A program made the position numbers and the translations under genes. A stretch of DNA of 64,000 nt from Thermoplasmata archaeon. Lineage in GTDB: Archaea > Thermoplasmatota > Thermoplasmata > Halarchaeoplasmatales > Halarchaeoplasmataceae. The DNA is taken from contig PWHR01000085.1 of assembly GCA_003554965.1 (NCBI GenBank), forward strand, positions 78,340 to 142,339, in the 5' to 3' direction. Numbering within the stretch: the first letter of the stretch is position 1; every line of letters starts with the position of its first letter. Below, one piece after another: positions 43,226-52,057 of the stretch. The notes below the pieces were generated by a model. It ran no database searches. It was given only the letters and a program-made list of their open reading frames with translations, and was not told where the DNA came from.

Positions 43226-44659
43226 ATGGGAAATAAAGAGAAAGAACCTTACGAAAAAGTCGACTCGCAATACTACAGTGAGTGGTACAACGAGGTAGTT
43301 GAAAAGTCCGAGCTTACAGATAAAAGATATCCTGTCAAAGGTATGAATATTTGGAAACCCTATGGTTGGGAGCTGATGTCCAACATAGATTCAAGGACGG
43401 AGAAACAAATGCGTGAAACAGGCCATCAAAAGGTAAAATTTCCACTATTGATTCCAGAGGATGAATTTCAGAAGGAAGCAGATCACATAAAAGGCTTTGG
43501 TGACGAAGTTTATTGGGTAACTAGAGCTGGCAGCAATGAATTGGATATACCATTATTGCTTAGACCCACCAGCGAGACCGCAATGTATCCAGTTTTCGAT
43601 CTTTGGATAAGATCTCATGCTGATCTACCTTTGAAGATTTTCCAGATGGTCAACGTCTTCAGATATGAGACCAAGCAGACGAGAGCTTTCACGAGGATGA
43701 GAGAGATACATTTCTTCGAGGCCCATACCTGTCACGAGACCGCAGAAGAGGCTGAAGAACAGATAAAAGAGGACTTAGAGATAATGGAGCAGTTGTCTAA
43801 AAAACTCTGTCTGCCCAATCTTGAATTGAAAAGGACTGAATGGGATAAGTTCCCAGGAGGAGAATACACAGTAGGAGTTGACTCGTTACTGCCCACAGGA
43901 AGACTCCTTCAGATCGCGGGCATACACCAGTATAAAACTAATTTTGCTGAAGCCTACGATATAACTTACGAGGACGAAGAAGGAGAACACAGGCCCGTGC
44001 ATCAAACTACCTACGGTATGTCCGCCAGATTGGTCGGAGCCATTATAGGGATCCATGGAGACGAAAAAGGCATAGTTCTACCACCGGCGATAGCTCCTAT
44101 TCAGGTCAGGATCATACCTATCACTTACGGTGACGAAGAAGATGAAATACTCAAATACTGCGCTGATCTAAAAGAAAATCTCGAATCAGCAGGTATCAGA
44201 GTAGATATAGATGATAGAGAAGATGAAAGACCCGGAAGTAAGTTCTACGAAGCGGAGATGAAAGGTATTCCTTTGAGAATTGATGTCGGCTCTAACGAGT
44301 TAGAAGACGAAAGCATCACTTTGGTCAGAAGAGACGAAGGTGAAAAGAGAGAGTATTCCATCGAAGGTCTTGTTGAAACGATTGAAAAAGAGATGGAAAA
44401 TATGGAAGAAGATATGTACAGAAAAGCTGAGGAATTCCTTTACGATAACATCGTGGATGCTGAAGATATAGCAGATATCACGGAAGAGAAAGTGTACAGG
44501 ATAGGCTGGTGCGGAGATCGCGAATGTGGTCAGAATATAGAAGAAAGAACGGACAGACACATTTTAGGCACTCTTTACGAAGGAGAGGAATTCGAAAGAG
44601 GGTGTTTGAACTGCGGGGACGAAAACGCTGATGCAGCCTACCTCTGCAAAAAAGAGTGA
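43226..44659 (+). CDS. proS: Prolyl-tRNA synthetase, archaeal/eukaryotic type
   Basis: Charges tRNA-Pro. Class II motifs are present: GMNIWKPYGWELM with MRETGHQKVKFPLLIPEDE (motif 1 region), FRYETKQTRAFTRMREI (motif 2) and GMSARLVGAIIGIHGDEKG (motif 3). The anticodon-binding domain follows (PPAIAPIQVRIIPI). The C-terminal zinc domain has WCGDRECGQ and CLNCG. At ~478 aa it is normal. The frame opens with GTG 43217, which is part of the AGGTG SD; ATG 43226 lies six bases further and is the start. Confidence 0.96.
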   Translation: MGNKEKEPYEKVDSQYYSEWYNEVVEKSELTDKRYPVKGMNIWKPYGWELMSNIDSRTEKQMRETGHQKVKFPLLIPEDEFQKEADHIKGFGDEVYWVTRAGSNELDIPLLLRPTSETAMYPVFDLWIRSHADLPLKIFQMVNVFRYETKQTRAFTRMREIHFFEAHTCHETAEEAEEQIKEDLEIMEQLSKKLCLPNLELKRTEWDKFPGGEYTVGVDSLLPTGRLLQIAGIHQYKTNFAEAYDITYEDEEGEHRPVHQTTYGMSARLVGAIIGIHGDEKGIVLPPAIAPIQVRIIPITYGDEEDEILKYCADLKENLESAGIRVDIDDREDERPGSKFYEAEMKGIPLRIDVGSNELEDESITLVRRDEGEKREYSIEGLVETIEKEMENMEEDMYRKAEEFLYDNIVDAEDIADITEEKVYRIGWCGDRECGQNIEERTDRHILGTLYEGEEFERGCLNCGDENADAAYLCKKE

Positions 44660-44664
44660 ACACT

Positions 44665-44680
44665 CTTTCCTTTTTTATTT
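44665..44680 (+). terminator. T-rich terminator after proS
   Basis: CCTTTTTTATTTTC immediately after the proS stop on the coding strand, a typical archaeal T-rich stop signal. It sits in the 21 nt between proS and a convergent small gene. Confidence 0.45.
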
Positions 44681-44881
44681 TCAATCTTCAACAGAATAAA
44701 GTAGGTATCCGAAGATACCGAATCCCACAAGCACTATTGTAACTGAGTAAACGCCCAGATCTGTCCAAGTACCGTGGAGTAGTGACCAGCCGAAGTAAAA
44801 AGCAACTCCCAGTGCCGCTAGAAAGGCGTATAACATACTGACCAGGTCTCGACTGAATAATGAATTATCGTTCTCTACCAT
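44681..44881 (-). CDS. Small membrane protein with two transmembrane segments
   Basis: 66 aa, unrecognised. Two hydrophobic helices (LVSMLYAFLAALGVAFYFGW and YSVTIVLVGFGIFGYLLY) are joined by a short loop. A TATA-like TTTTAATAA ends ~24 nt before the ATG, so it is probably leaderless and separately expressed. Its position just downstream of a histidine kinase gene on the same strand may be incidental. Confidence 0.65.
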   Translation of the reverse strand: MVENDNSLFSRDLVSMLYAFLAALGVAFYFGWSLLHGTWTDLGVYSVTIVLVGFGIFGYLLYSVED

Positions 44882-44938
44882 GATAGGTCAGATACAATAA
44901 AGTTTTATTAAAAGCTTTTCCCCTCCCCATATCAAAGC

Positions 44939-46363
44939 TCATTTTGCCTTTTTCAGATGTATAACGAACTTTGCCCCTCCAAGTTCAGAATCTTTTAATT
45001 CGATTTCTCCGTCATAACTCCTGATGAGCATCTTCACCAAAAACAACCCTAATCCGGTGCCTCTCTCTTTTTGAGTGGTGAAACCCTTCTTGAATACTTT
45101 TTCTTTTTCCTTATCGGATATACCTCTACCATCATCTTCCACTGTATAGATAACCTCGTCATCTTTTATGATCCGAGATATCTTTATTTTTTCTCCATTA
45201 GAGTGGTGGATTGAGTTCTCGATCACGTTGGAGAAAACCTCTTTCAATAGGGGACCAGCCTCGACTATATGTCTTTTAGAAGGATATTCGGTATGTATAT
45301 CTATCCCATAATCTTTTGCCAGTTCCTTATTCATATCGATGGCGTCACGGAGCTTTTGGGTTACATTTACTGGTTCTCTCTTTTCTTCTTCGGCTTTTAA
45401 AAGCAAATGTATCTTCTTGATCAGATTCGTGCTCTGTTCTGTAGCTTTGAGGGCTTCGCTCACGTACTTTTGGGTCTCTTCGCTGAGATCCTCCTCTCTT
45501 TCCAACAATTCTAAGTATCCTTTGATCACCTGGGTTTTGTTTCTAATATCGTGTCTCAAGATAGAATGAAGCAGATCCTTCCGTTCTTCCGCCTTCTTTT
45601 TTTCCGATATGTCTTGAACGATTCCGATCGTACCCGAGATTTCACCGTCTTCCACAAAGTAGGGTGAAGCGTTGATCAGGACTTCGATAGATCTGCCATC
45701 TTTACAGATCAGCTCACTTTCATAAACTTCATATCCTTTATCCCTTGATTTTGTCTTCTCTTTTATCTTTTCATATTCTTCTGAAGTGGTCAATTCAGAG
45801 ATGTTCATCCTCTTAAGCTCCTCCTTATCATAGCCTAACATCTCTGCAAAAGCGCTGTTCACAAATTCCATGTAATCGTTCAAATCTGTTTTCACGATCC
45901 CCACCATCGAGGTCTCTATTAATGTTCTATACCTCTCCTCACTCGCTTTTACCTTCCTCTCCCACTTCTTTCTTTCATCGATATCGATGACGACTCCAGT
46001 GACTTTTTTGTAATCGTCTTCCTCTTCAGTTATAGCCCCAACATCCCGGAACCATTTGTAGCTGCCGTCTTTTTTCTCTATACGATATTCGACTTCATAC
46101 CGCTCCTCTTTTCCATCGAGATGGTCACGCATGTGCTGCATAGCCTTATCATGGTCGTCGGGATGAAGTAACTCTGTGAAGTCTTCGTAATGTTCGAACT
46201 TTTCGGGAGGATATCCGAGCATCTCAGCTTTCCTTTGGTTGAACCGGATCTTACCAGAGGGTAGTTCCATCTCCCACCAGGCTAGATTTCCGGCTTTCAT
46301 AGCATCCTCCAATCTTTTCTTATAAACGTTCAATATCTCTTCTTTTTCTTCTTCATCTTTCAT
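44939..46363 (-). CDS. Soluble PAS-PAS sensor histidine kinase
   Basis: 474 aa, no membrane segment, so cytosolic sensing. PAS 1 (~20-130) includes GKIRFNQRKAEMLGYPPEKF; a PAC-like stretch KVTGVVIDIDERKKWE follows. PAS 2 (~140-260) includes MVGIVKTDLNDYMEFVNSAF. The phospho-acceptor helix is LLHSILRHDIRNKTQVIKGY (His in HDIRN). The ATPase domain has NVIENSIHHSNG (N box), VEDDGRGISDKEKE (G1) and GTGLGLFLVKML (G2). The response regulator just upstream (77 nt) is its likely partner. Confidence 0.9.
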   Translation of the reverse strand: MKDEEEKEEILNVYKKRLEDAMKAGNLAWWEMELPSGKIRFNQRKAEMLGYPPEKFEHYEDFTELLHPDDHDKAMQHMRDHLDGKEERYEVEYRIEKKDGSYKWFRDVGAITEEEDDYKKVTGVVIDIDERKKWERKVKASEERYRTLIETSMVGIVKTDLNDYMEFVNSAFAEMLGYDKEELKRMNISELTTSEEYEKIKEKTKSRDKGYEVYESELICKDGRSIEVLINASPYFVEDGEISGTIGIVQDISEKKKAEERKDLLHSILRHDIRNKTQVIKGYLELLEREEDLSEETQKYVSEALKATEQSTNLIKKIHLLLKAEEEKREPVNVTQKLRDAIDMNKELAKDYGIDIHTEYPSKRHIVEAGPLLKEVFSNVIENSIHHSNGEKIKISRIIKDDEVIYTVEDDGRGISDKEKEKVFKKGFTTQKERGTGLGLFLVKMLIRSYDGEIELKDSELGGAKFVIHLKKAK

Positions 46364-46438
46364 GTTTCCAACCCTTCTTATCTATCATACACTTTGTTGG
46401 GTTTATGTCAAATTTTGAGCCACCCACGAATGAATCTT

Positions 46439-47146
46439 TCACTTCACCTTTTCATATGATTCAGGAAAGACCCCCACCGTTATCACGTACTTGTTTTCGA
46501 ATATCTGCACATCAATGATATTGATATTTCTCCTATTTTTCACCTGGAAAGAGAACTCGTTGAACTCATCGTTCGATTCGAATTCGAACATCATCTTCTC
46601 TTTTTCGAAATTTTCTGTAGGTTTTTCTGTTATCTTCTTCTGGAAAGCCTCGACATCTTTTATGGCCTTCTCCACACGTTCCAGTTTAGAGGGTTCAGGC
46701 ATCCCTTCAGATATCTTTCTAGCCCTCTCTCCTTCATCTTTTTCCTTCAACATCTTTTGGATCGTCAAAAGTAGTTCGTCGGTATCCCAGGGTTTTTCGA
46801 TATACTGATCTATATCAGCTTTGTTTATGGCTTCTTTAGCCACTTCCAGGTCACCCTGACCCGTTATCATGAACCTGAGAGTTTCTGGGGATTCTTCTCT
46901 GACCTTTTTCAGGAACTCGATGCCGTCCATCCTTGGCATCTTATAATCTGATAGAACGATATCGAATACCGACTTCTTTATCTGCTTTAGACCGTATTCA
47001 CCGTTGGTGGCTATAGTGATATTGTAATCCATCTTTTTAGCGGACTCTAAAGTCCTCTTAAGGAGTTTCAGTATCTGCGTCTCGTCATCGACTATGAGGA
47101 CCTCGTATGTCTTTCCTACCGTTGGATCTTCTTTTTCTCTATTCAC
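46439..47146 (-). CDS. Response regulator with REC domain and novel C-terminal domain
   Basis: 235 aa. The receiver (residues ~10-130) has DDE, phospho-acceptor Asp in LSDYKMPRMDG, FMITGQGD and the conserved Lys in EKPWDTDE. The C-terminal ~75 residues (ESNDEFNEFSFQVKNRRN, ENKYVITVGVFP) are not a recognised output domain and have no HTH. The output could be protein interaction. It lies directly before the PAS-PAS kinase gene and is probably its partner. A broken stretch upstream (47264-47518) may be related to this tail. Confidence 0.88.
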   Translation of the reverse strand: MNREKEDPTVGKTYEVLIVDDETQILKLLKRTLESAKKMDYNITIATNGEYGLKQIKKSVFDIVLSDYKMPRMDGIEFLKKVREESPETLRFMITGQGDLEVAKEAINKADIDQYIEKPWDTDELLLTIQKMLKEKDEGERARKISEGMPEPSKLERVEKAIKDVEAFQKKITEKPTENFEKEKMMFEFESNDEFNEFSFQVKNRRNINIIDVQIFENKYVITVGVFPESYEKVK

Positions 47147-47263
47147 AACTATAACTAAGGTCTAGAAGCTATAAAAAACTGTTGTCTTATATACTAAGAT
47201 ACTCAAAGGAAAACATCTAACCTTGTTCCACCCACATCTAAAATTAGTGTGGAGTTCTTCGTT

Positions 47264-47518
47264 CTAATCCGCCTGTTTTCTTCTAATGGTGTTCTTATGT
47301 ACAACAACGATGAACTTGCTGTCAACTATTTGGAAACCTCCTCCTTCCATCTCGAACCAGCGGTTCTTGTCTTGGACATTGAAGTTGAACGGAAATTACT
47401 CCCCTAACTGCTCCACGGTTTGGACTCTGCGTTCACAAACAAGCTTCTTTCCTTCAGGTAGCAAGTGATACCTCAGATCGAAACGGGATGTTATTCTAAC
47501 GGTTTTTCTATCCAACAC
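47264..47518 (-). pseudogene. Decayed coding remnant with in-frame TAA
   Basis: In the 498-nt gap between two divergent genes, one reverse frame reads 40 codons (KTVRITSRFDLRYHLLPEGK and KLVCERRVQTVEQLGE), a TAA at 47396-47398, then 43 more codons (FPFNFNVQDKNRWFEMEGGG, FQIVDSKFIVVVHKN) to TAG. The second half loosely recalls the tail of the neighbouring response regulator (FxFxVxxKNR...xKYVITV). The frame is protein-like on both sides of the stop, so I call it a remnant. The rest of the gap holds the promoters of both flanking genes. Confidence 0.4.
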
Positions 47519-47644
47519 TCCCGAAGATTGATAGATAAAGGTCTTATAATGATTTTTGTGATAAATATCAATCAACGACGTTGGGAAGAGATAACAAAGT
47601 TATTAATACCTAAAAAGAATTAATCAGAGTGAGGTTGAAGAATT

Positions 47645-48967
47645 ATGAATCCATCTCGGACTGAAAAGAAAGAAAGATTAAAAGAACTCCTTAGAAACAT
47701 AGATGAAAGGGAAGGTGATGTCAAAAGTTTGAAGGAGGAATTCAAAGAATTGCTAAGAGAGATATCACCAGAAGAGATTCCAGCCATCGAACAAGAATTG
47801 GTGAGTGAAGGAGTGGCTCCTTCTGAGATCGCGGAGATGTGCGATGCTCATCTAGAGATGTTCCGAGAATCTGTTGAGGATAAATTCGAATTGGAAGATC
47901 TCCCTAAGGGACATCCTTTAAGGTTACTTTTCAGGGAAAACGAAAAGATCACGAAAGATGCGGAACTCTTGAATCTCAGTTTGAGTAAGATCAAAGGTGT
48001 AGAGACGAAAGAAGAAAAAACTGAGGCGTTGAAAGAATTGAAAGGATTAGCTTCTGATCTTCTTAAAATAGATTATACACACTACACTAGACAGGAGATG
48101 GTTATCTTCCCCCATATCGAGAGAATAGGTATAGAAGCGGTTCCAAGAGTTCTTTGGAGAAAACACGATGAAAATATGAATAAAGTAAAGGCCATATTGA
48201 ATAAGTTATCTGGAGATCCAGAAAAAATCGAATTAGAAAACATGGATGAATTGATCGGTGATCTCTCGACTTCTTTGATGGATATGGTATTCAGGGAAAA
48301 CAATATCCTTTATCCAACTTTGAAACAGCTTCTTTCGGAGGAAGAATGGGCTGCGGTTAAAAAACAGGAATCTCAACTAGGATATTACAAGATAGAATCT
48401 GATATTGCTTGGAAAACTGAAGCCGAACCGATGTATCCTGAAGATATCAAAAAAGGTATCTCTCAGGACGAAATTTCCGAACTACCAGAGCGCCTGAAAA
48501 GTGTTCTAGGAGAAGGAGAGTTGAAAGAGGACGATTACGAAATAAGAAAAAAGGAGGATATGCAGCTAGACACTGGCTATTTAACTAAGGAAGAAGTGAA
48601 CTCTATCTTTAAGACCCTTCCAGTAGATATAACATATATAGACGAGAACAACAGAGTGAGATATTTCAGCGAGACTGAAAGGATTTTCCCTAGGACTCGA
48701 TCGATCATAGGTCGGCCCGTTAAATTCTGTCATCCTCCCTCTAGTGTGGATGTGGTAAAGGAAATAGCAGAGAAATTCAAATCCGGAGAAAAAGAAAAAG
48801 CGGAGTTTTGGATAAAGAGTGGAAACAACTTCATACATATACGTTATTTCCCGGTGAAGAACGAACAAGGTGAGTACTTGGGCACGGTGGAAATAACCCA
48901 AGAAGTATCAGATATAAGAGAGTTAGAAGGGGAAAGACGACTCTTGAACTGGAAAGGAGATCAGTGA
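47645..48967 (+). CDS. DUF438 / hemerythrin / PAS domain protein
   Basis: 440 aa, probable redox, oxygen or NO-responsive sensor. Residues ~5-85 are DUF438 (KELLRNIDEREGDVKSLKEE). Residues ~90-245 look like a hemerythrin-type four-helix bundle with His and Glu ligands (GHPLRLLFREN, THYTRQEMVIFPHIER, RKHDENMNK, FRENNILYP). Residues ~300-430 are a PAS domain (LPVDITYIDENNRVRYFSET, VKFCHPPSSVD). The FCHPPSSVD motif is typical of this family. It has a GAGGTTGA SD and a TATA-like TTATTAATA upstream. It is divergent from the response regulator. Confidence 0.88.
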   Translation: MNPSRTEKKERLKELLRNIDEREGDVKSLKEEFKELLREISPEEIPAIEQELVSEGVAPSEIAEMCDAHLEMFRESVEDKFELEDLPKGHPLRLLFRENEKITKDAELLNLSLSKIKGVETKEEKTEALKELKGLASDLLKIDYTHYTRQEMVIFPHIERIGIEAVPRVLWRKHDENMNKVKAILNKLSGDPEKIELENMDELIGDLSTSLMDMVFRENNILYPTLKQLLSEEEWAAVKKQESQLGYYKIESDIAWKTEAEPMYPEDIKKGISQDEISELPERLKSVLGEGELKEDDYEIRKKEDMQLDTGYLTKEEVNSIFKTLPVDITYIDENNRVRYFSETERIFPRTRSIIGRPVKFCHPPSSVDVVKEIAEKFKSGEKEKAEFWIKSGNNFIHIRYFPVKNEQGEYLGTVEITQEVSDIRELEGERRLLNWKGDQ

Positions 48968-49012
48968 GTTTGGATTCTCTTAAAAAAGACCCCGGAGAGA
49001 TTTTAGTTTAAT

Positions 49013-50104
49013 CTATATTTTATTTATCCATCTTTTTAAATAGACATCGAACCGCGCTCCACCGTGTTCCGAATCTTTAACTTCGATCTCACCATCGTAC
49101 TTTCTAACGATCTCTTGGACCAGATACATCCCTAGACCCGAACCCGCATTGTTTCCTCTTTTTAATCCTCTATGCAGTACTTTTTCTTTCTCCCTGTCTG
49201 GTATGCCGTTTCCGTCGTCCTCTATAGTTAGGACAACTTCCTCTCCTTTTTCATGGGAATCGATAACTATTCTTTCACATCTAGAATGTTTGATGGAATT
49301 ATCGATGATATTGGAGATCACTTCTGTAAAAAGAGGCCCCGCTTTTATCTTTCCTCGGTTAACTGAGTTAACGATCTTTATACCTTTTTTAGCCGCAGCA
49401 TCCTTGTATCCTTCGATAGTGCCTCTTACCGCTTCGGACAAATCTAATCTGTTATCGACATCTTCATGATCCATGCTTTCAAGGTTCCTGATTTTCTCCA
49501 ATAGCTTAAGATTTTTTTGGGTCAGTCTTCTTCCTTTCTCCACTAAATCTTCGACCTCCTTGGGCAGGTCATATTCACTCAAAAGTGAAAAATATCCTTC
49601 AATCAGCTGAGTTTTGTTCAGTACATCGTGGCTTAAGAGATAATTCAGTATTTCCTTCTTTTCGTCTAGTTCCGTGACATCACGCGTGATACCCAAAACC
49701 TGCTGTTTTTTCCCCTTTTTATCTCTTAAAAATGTTAGGAGATTCCAAACCTTTTTCTTTTCTTTTCCTTTGGTTTCTATCTCTACCTCGTGCCATCGCT
49801 CTTCTAGATCTCTAATGTCTTGATTCTTGTATTTTTCACTAGATTCTCGGGTCAAAAACTCTCTTGAGTTTCTGCCTAGTAGTTCTTTCTGCTCGTAGTT
49901 GTGGAGATCTGCGAAAGCTCGATTAACATAAATTATTTCACCAGACAATTCCCGAACGTAAAAGCCTTCCTCAGATTTTTCAAAGATGTTTTTTAGGACC
50001 TCTTTTTTACTCTCCAAATCATCGATGTTTAGATCATTAAAAGAGCTACTATCTTTGCTAACTTCATCGAATGATCGAGAGAGTTCAAGAGGTAGATTCT
50101 TCAT
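49013..50104 (-). CDS. Soluble PAS sensor histidine kinase
   Basis: 363 aa, cytosolic. PAS (~40-150): SEEGFYVRELSGEIIYVNRA, ending with VLGITRDVTELDEKKEI. The phospho-acceptor helix is LNYLLSHDVLNKTQLIEGYF (HDVLN). ATPase boxes: NIIDNSIKHSRCE, IEDDGNGIPDREKE and GSGLGMYLVQEIV. It follows the 89-aa gene by 20 nt, probably as an operon; the REC-PAS-PadR regulator further upstream is a candidate partner. Confidence 0.9.
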   Translation of the reverse strand: MKNLPLELSRSFDEVSKDSSSFNDLNIDDLESKKEVLKNIFEKSEEGFYVRELSGEIIYVNRAFADLHNYEQKELLGRNSREFLTRESSEKYKNQDIRDLEERWHEVEIETKGKEKKKVWNLLTFLRDKKGKKQQVLGITRDVTELDEKKEILNYLLSHDVLNKTQLIEGYFSLLSEYDLPKEVEDLVEKGRRLTQKNLKLLEKIRNLESMDHEDVDNRLDLSEAVRGTIEGYKDAAAKKGIKIVNSVNRGKIKAGPLFTEVISNIIDNSIKHSRCERIVIDSHEKGEEVVLTIEDDGNGIPDREKEKVLHRGLKRGNNAGSGLGMYLVQEIVRKYDGEIEVKDSEHGGARFDVYLKRWINKI

Positions 50105-50124
50105 AATTATCGATCTCGTATCAA

Positions 50125-50394
50125 TCAGTTCCGAATTTCATTCAGATACCTATCGATAGAATTCAAGAGATGCTCATTGTCTTTCCGATCAGCTAATATC
50201 GTTTTAGCCCGGATCAGGCAATCATAGAATCTATCTTCATTGGAAACATTTCTTGTTTCTTGAGATTTATACCCTTTCCTTGAAATTTGAGTGGAAACAT
50301 TTCTCGTTTCCTGAGATCTATCTAATACCGTTTCTCTATCTAACAATTTATCACTTCCATTTAGAGTTCTAAAGCTTTCAATAATGCCAAGCAT
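50125..50394 (-). CDS. Small hypothetical protein with internal 17-residue repeat
   Basis: 89 aa, unrecognised. It contains two copies of SQETRNVS spaced 17 residues apart, encoded by 51-bp direct repeats. The C-terminal half (RFYDCLIRAKTILADRKDNE, SIDRYLNEIRN) is helical. It lies between a response regulator and a histidine kinase on the same strand, 20 nt before the kinase, so may be part of that signalling unit. No clear SD beyond GGGATGAT. Confidence 0.5.
   Translation of the reverse strand: MLGIIESFRTLNGSDKLLDRETVLDRSQETRNVSTQISRKGYKSQETRNVSNEDRFYDCLIRAKTILADRKDNEHLLNSIDRYLNEIRN
50242..50320. repeat. Two 51-bp-spaced imperfect direct repeats with palindromic core
   Basis: GGAAACATTTCTTGTTTCTTGAGATTTA at 50242 and its near copy at 50293 differ at few positions. 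I quote only the core GGAAACATTTCTCGTTTCC, which at 50293-50311 has 6-bp inverted arms GGAAAC/GTTTCC. Both copies are in frame within the 89-aa gene. Confidence 0.6.
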
Positions 50395-50596
50395 TTATCA
50401 TCCCTCTTCACGTTCTTCATCACTTTTACCGCCTCCTTCAATCTTTTTCCTCTCAACCATTTTTGCCTTTTGGTAAATTTAACCGCTTAATTTTCCTAAT
50501 GACATATCTATCACGTCAAAAATAGGTCTGCACAGGCTATTATAACCTCGTAGAAAATCGTCTAGGATATCGGGTCTCGATATATAGAATATATAG

Positions 50597-51760
50597 TCAA
50601 TCTCTATCCATATAGGCACTGTACAAGTGATACAAAAGCAAGTATTGGCTGAAAAGACTTTTGATCTTCTCTCTTGCTATGGCGATGGCTTCAGATCTTT
50701 CTTTCAAAGAATACTTTTTTGATTGTATACCTTCGTGCTTTTCTAAAATGCCTTTTTCTTCTAGATCATGAAGGATGGGGTACATGGTCCCGGCACTCAC
50801 TGAGATACCGAATCTTTCCCTCAGTTCATCTATTATGCCCTTTCCGTGGATTTTACCTTCATTGGCTATCATCAGTATTGTAAGTTCCTCTAAACAATCA
50901 CTCCGTATATCAGATTTGATCTTTTCCTCGTTTATTACCTCTTCGAACCTTTTAGAGAGAGTATCTAAGATTTCTTCAGGATCTTCTATATCAAAATCTT
51001 TTATCTGGGTTATCAACTGTTCATTTTGACTCCATTCTGCCAGATCAAAAAAGACCACTATACTCTTTTCAGACTCCGGCAAAAGAGATATGGAGACTAG
51101 AACGTTTATTTCTTCTCCAGATCCCCCTCTGATAACAGTATGATAACTGGTAGCGACTTCGTCCTGTTCTATATTTTTGTAGGCGTGAACTCTCTCTAGT
51201 TTATTTTCCTCTTCCTCCAACACGATAGAAGATATGTGAGAACCCTCGACTTTATCTCTTTTCTGATCGATCATCTCTAATAATTTTTCATTTACTGCTT
51301 CTATCTTCATATCATCGGAAAGCACAGTTACAGGATTAGGACTATATTCCAAGAGGTTCCGATACATCTTCTCGGTTATCTTCTTGACTTCTTTTTTCAC
51401 GATGTTGGCCAAAATCTCGAACTGTGTCTTCATATCTACGCTTTTCTGAAGGTATCTATCCGCTCCCAGATTCAATGCCTTCATAGCAACTTCCTCCCGT
51501 CCTCTCCCCGTCAAGACAATGAACGGTATATCCAAATTGTTCCTATTTTCTCTGACCTCCTTCAAAAATTCGATACCATTCATGTCGGGCATCTGGTAAT
51601 CCGAAACAATAGCATCAAAATTTTGTCTATCCAACAGTTCTATTCCCTCCTCTGCCGATAAGGCAGTGCTCACATTCAGTCTTTCATCAGCACTTTCTAA
51701 GAATATCTTACCCTGATCTAGGAATTCGGGTTCGTCATCAACCAGTAGAACATTTATCAT
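50597..51760 (-). CDS. Response regulator REC-PAS-PadR winged helix
   Basis: 387 aa. REC (1-120): LLVDDEPEF, Asp in VSDYQMPDMNG, VLTGRG and Lys in LQKSVD. A middle PAS-like domain follows (~135-250: YSPNPVTVLSDDMKIEAVNE, VVFFDLAEW). The C-terminal ~105 residues are a PadR-type DNA-binding domain (LTILMIANEGKIHGKGIIDE, VSAGTMYPILHDLEEKGIL). It is thus a DNA-binding regulator that combines phosphorylation and a PAS-sensed signal. It is the likely transcription output of this sensory cluster; targets are unknown. Confidence 0.88.
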   Translation of the reverse strand: MINVLLVDDEPEFLDQGKIFLESADERLNVSTALSAEEGIELLDRQNFDAIVSDYQMPDMNGIEFLKEVRENRNNLDIPFIVLTGRGREEVAMKALNLGADRYLQKSVDMKTQFEILANIVKKEVKKITEKMYRNLLEYSPNPVTVLSDDMKIEAVNEKLLEMIDQKRDKVEGSHISSIVLEEEENKLERVHAYKNIEQDEVATSYHTVIRGGSGEEINVLVSISLLPESEKSIVVFFDLAEWSQNEQLITQIKDFDIEDPEEILDTLSKRFEEVINEEKIKSDIRSDCLEELTILMIANEGKIHGKGIIDELRERFGISVSAGTMYPILHDLEEKGILEKHEGIQSKKYSLKERSEAIAIAREKIKSLFSQYLLLYHLYSAYMDRD

Positions 51761-51845
51761 GCTTTTTTCCCTCTTTTAGATATCGATCCTTCGGCTCCTG
51801 CTTGTAATACCTGTCTATACTTTTTAACTTTTCCTTCGCATGCTT

Positions 51846-52057
51846 CTAGGATCTTTTTAAGAGCATGAACCAGAGCGGAAGGAAATTTACTTTTTCCCTG
51901 AGGTCCTCTACATCGACTAGTCGTCGGTGATCACTGTTAAGTTGTCACATCCCAATTCCTCTGAAACGACTAACAAGTTTTTGAGTTCTCTTTCTTTTGT
52001 CTCAACGTTCAGATTAATAAAAAGAGAATCACGATATCTTGCCGGATGATCACCCAT
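51846..52057 (-). pseudogene. C-terminal remnant of an AAA (DUF4143/PF01637-like) ATPase
   Basis: The reverse strand encodes 46 codons from ATG 52057 (RYRDSLFINLNVETKERELK, LLVVSEELGCDNLTVITDD) to a TAG. After a frame change it continues VDVEDLREKVNFLPLWFMLL to a stop at 51846. This order, a REREL helix, ELG..LTVITDD and then a final FLPLW.FLL, is the C-terminus of common archaeal AAA ATPases with nuclease-like tails. The rest of the ATPase is absent. The ATG overlaps the TGA of the upstream gene (TGATG), so the first 46 codons may still be translated. The remaining 85 nt up to 51760 holds only the response regulator upstream region. Confidence 0.6.

Noticed and set aside
47396..47398. Stop codon read as a recoded amino acid (pyrrolysine)
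   Set aside because: The codon is TAA, not TAG, and no supporting methylamine-type gene is present; decay is simpler.
50395..50596. 20-aa reverse ORF (MVERKKIEGGGKSDEEREEG) before the 89-aa gene
   Set aside because: No SD or conserved features; it is probably part of the leader. The rest of this 200-nt gap shows only AT-rich, promoter-like sequence (CTATATATTCTATATATCG).
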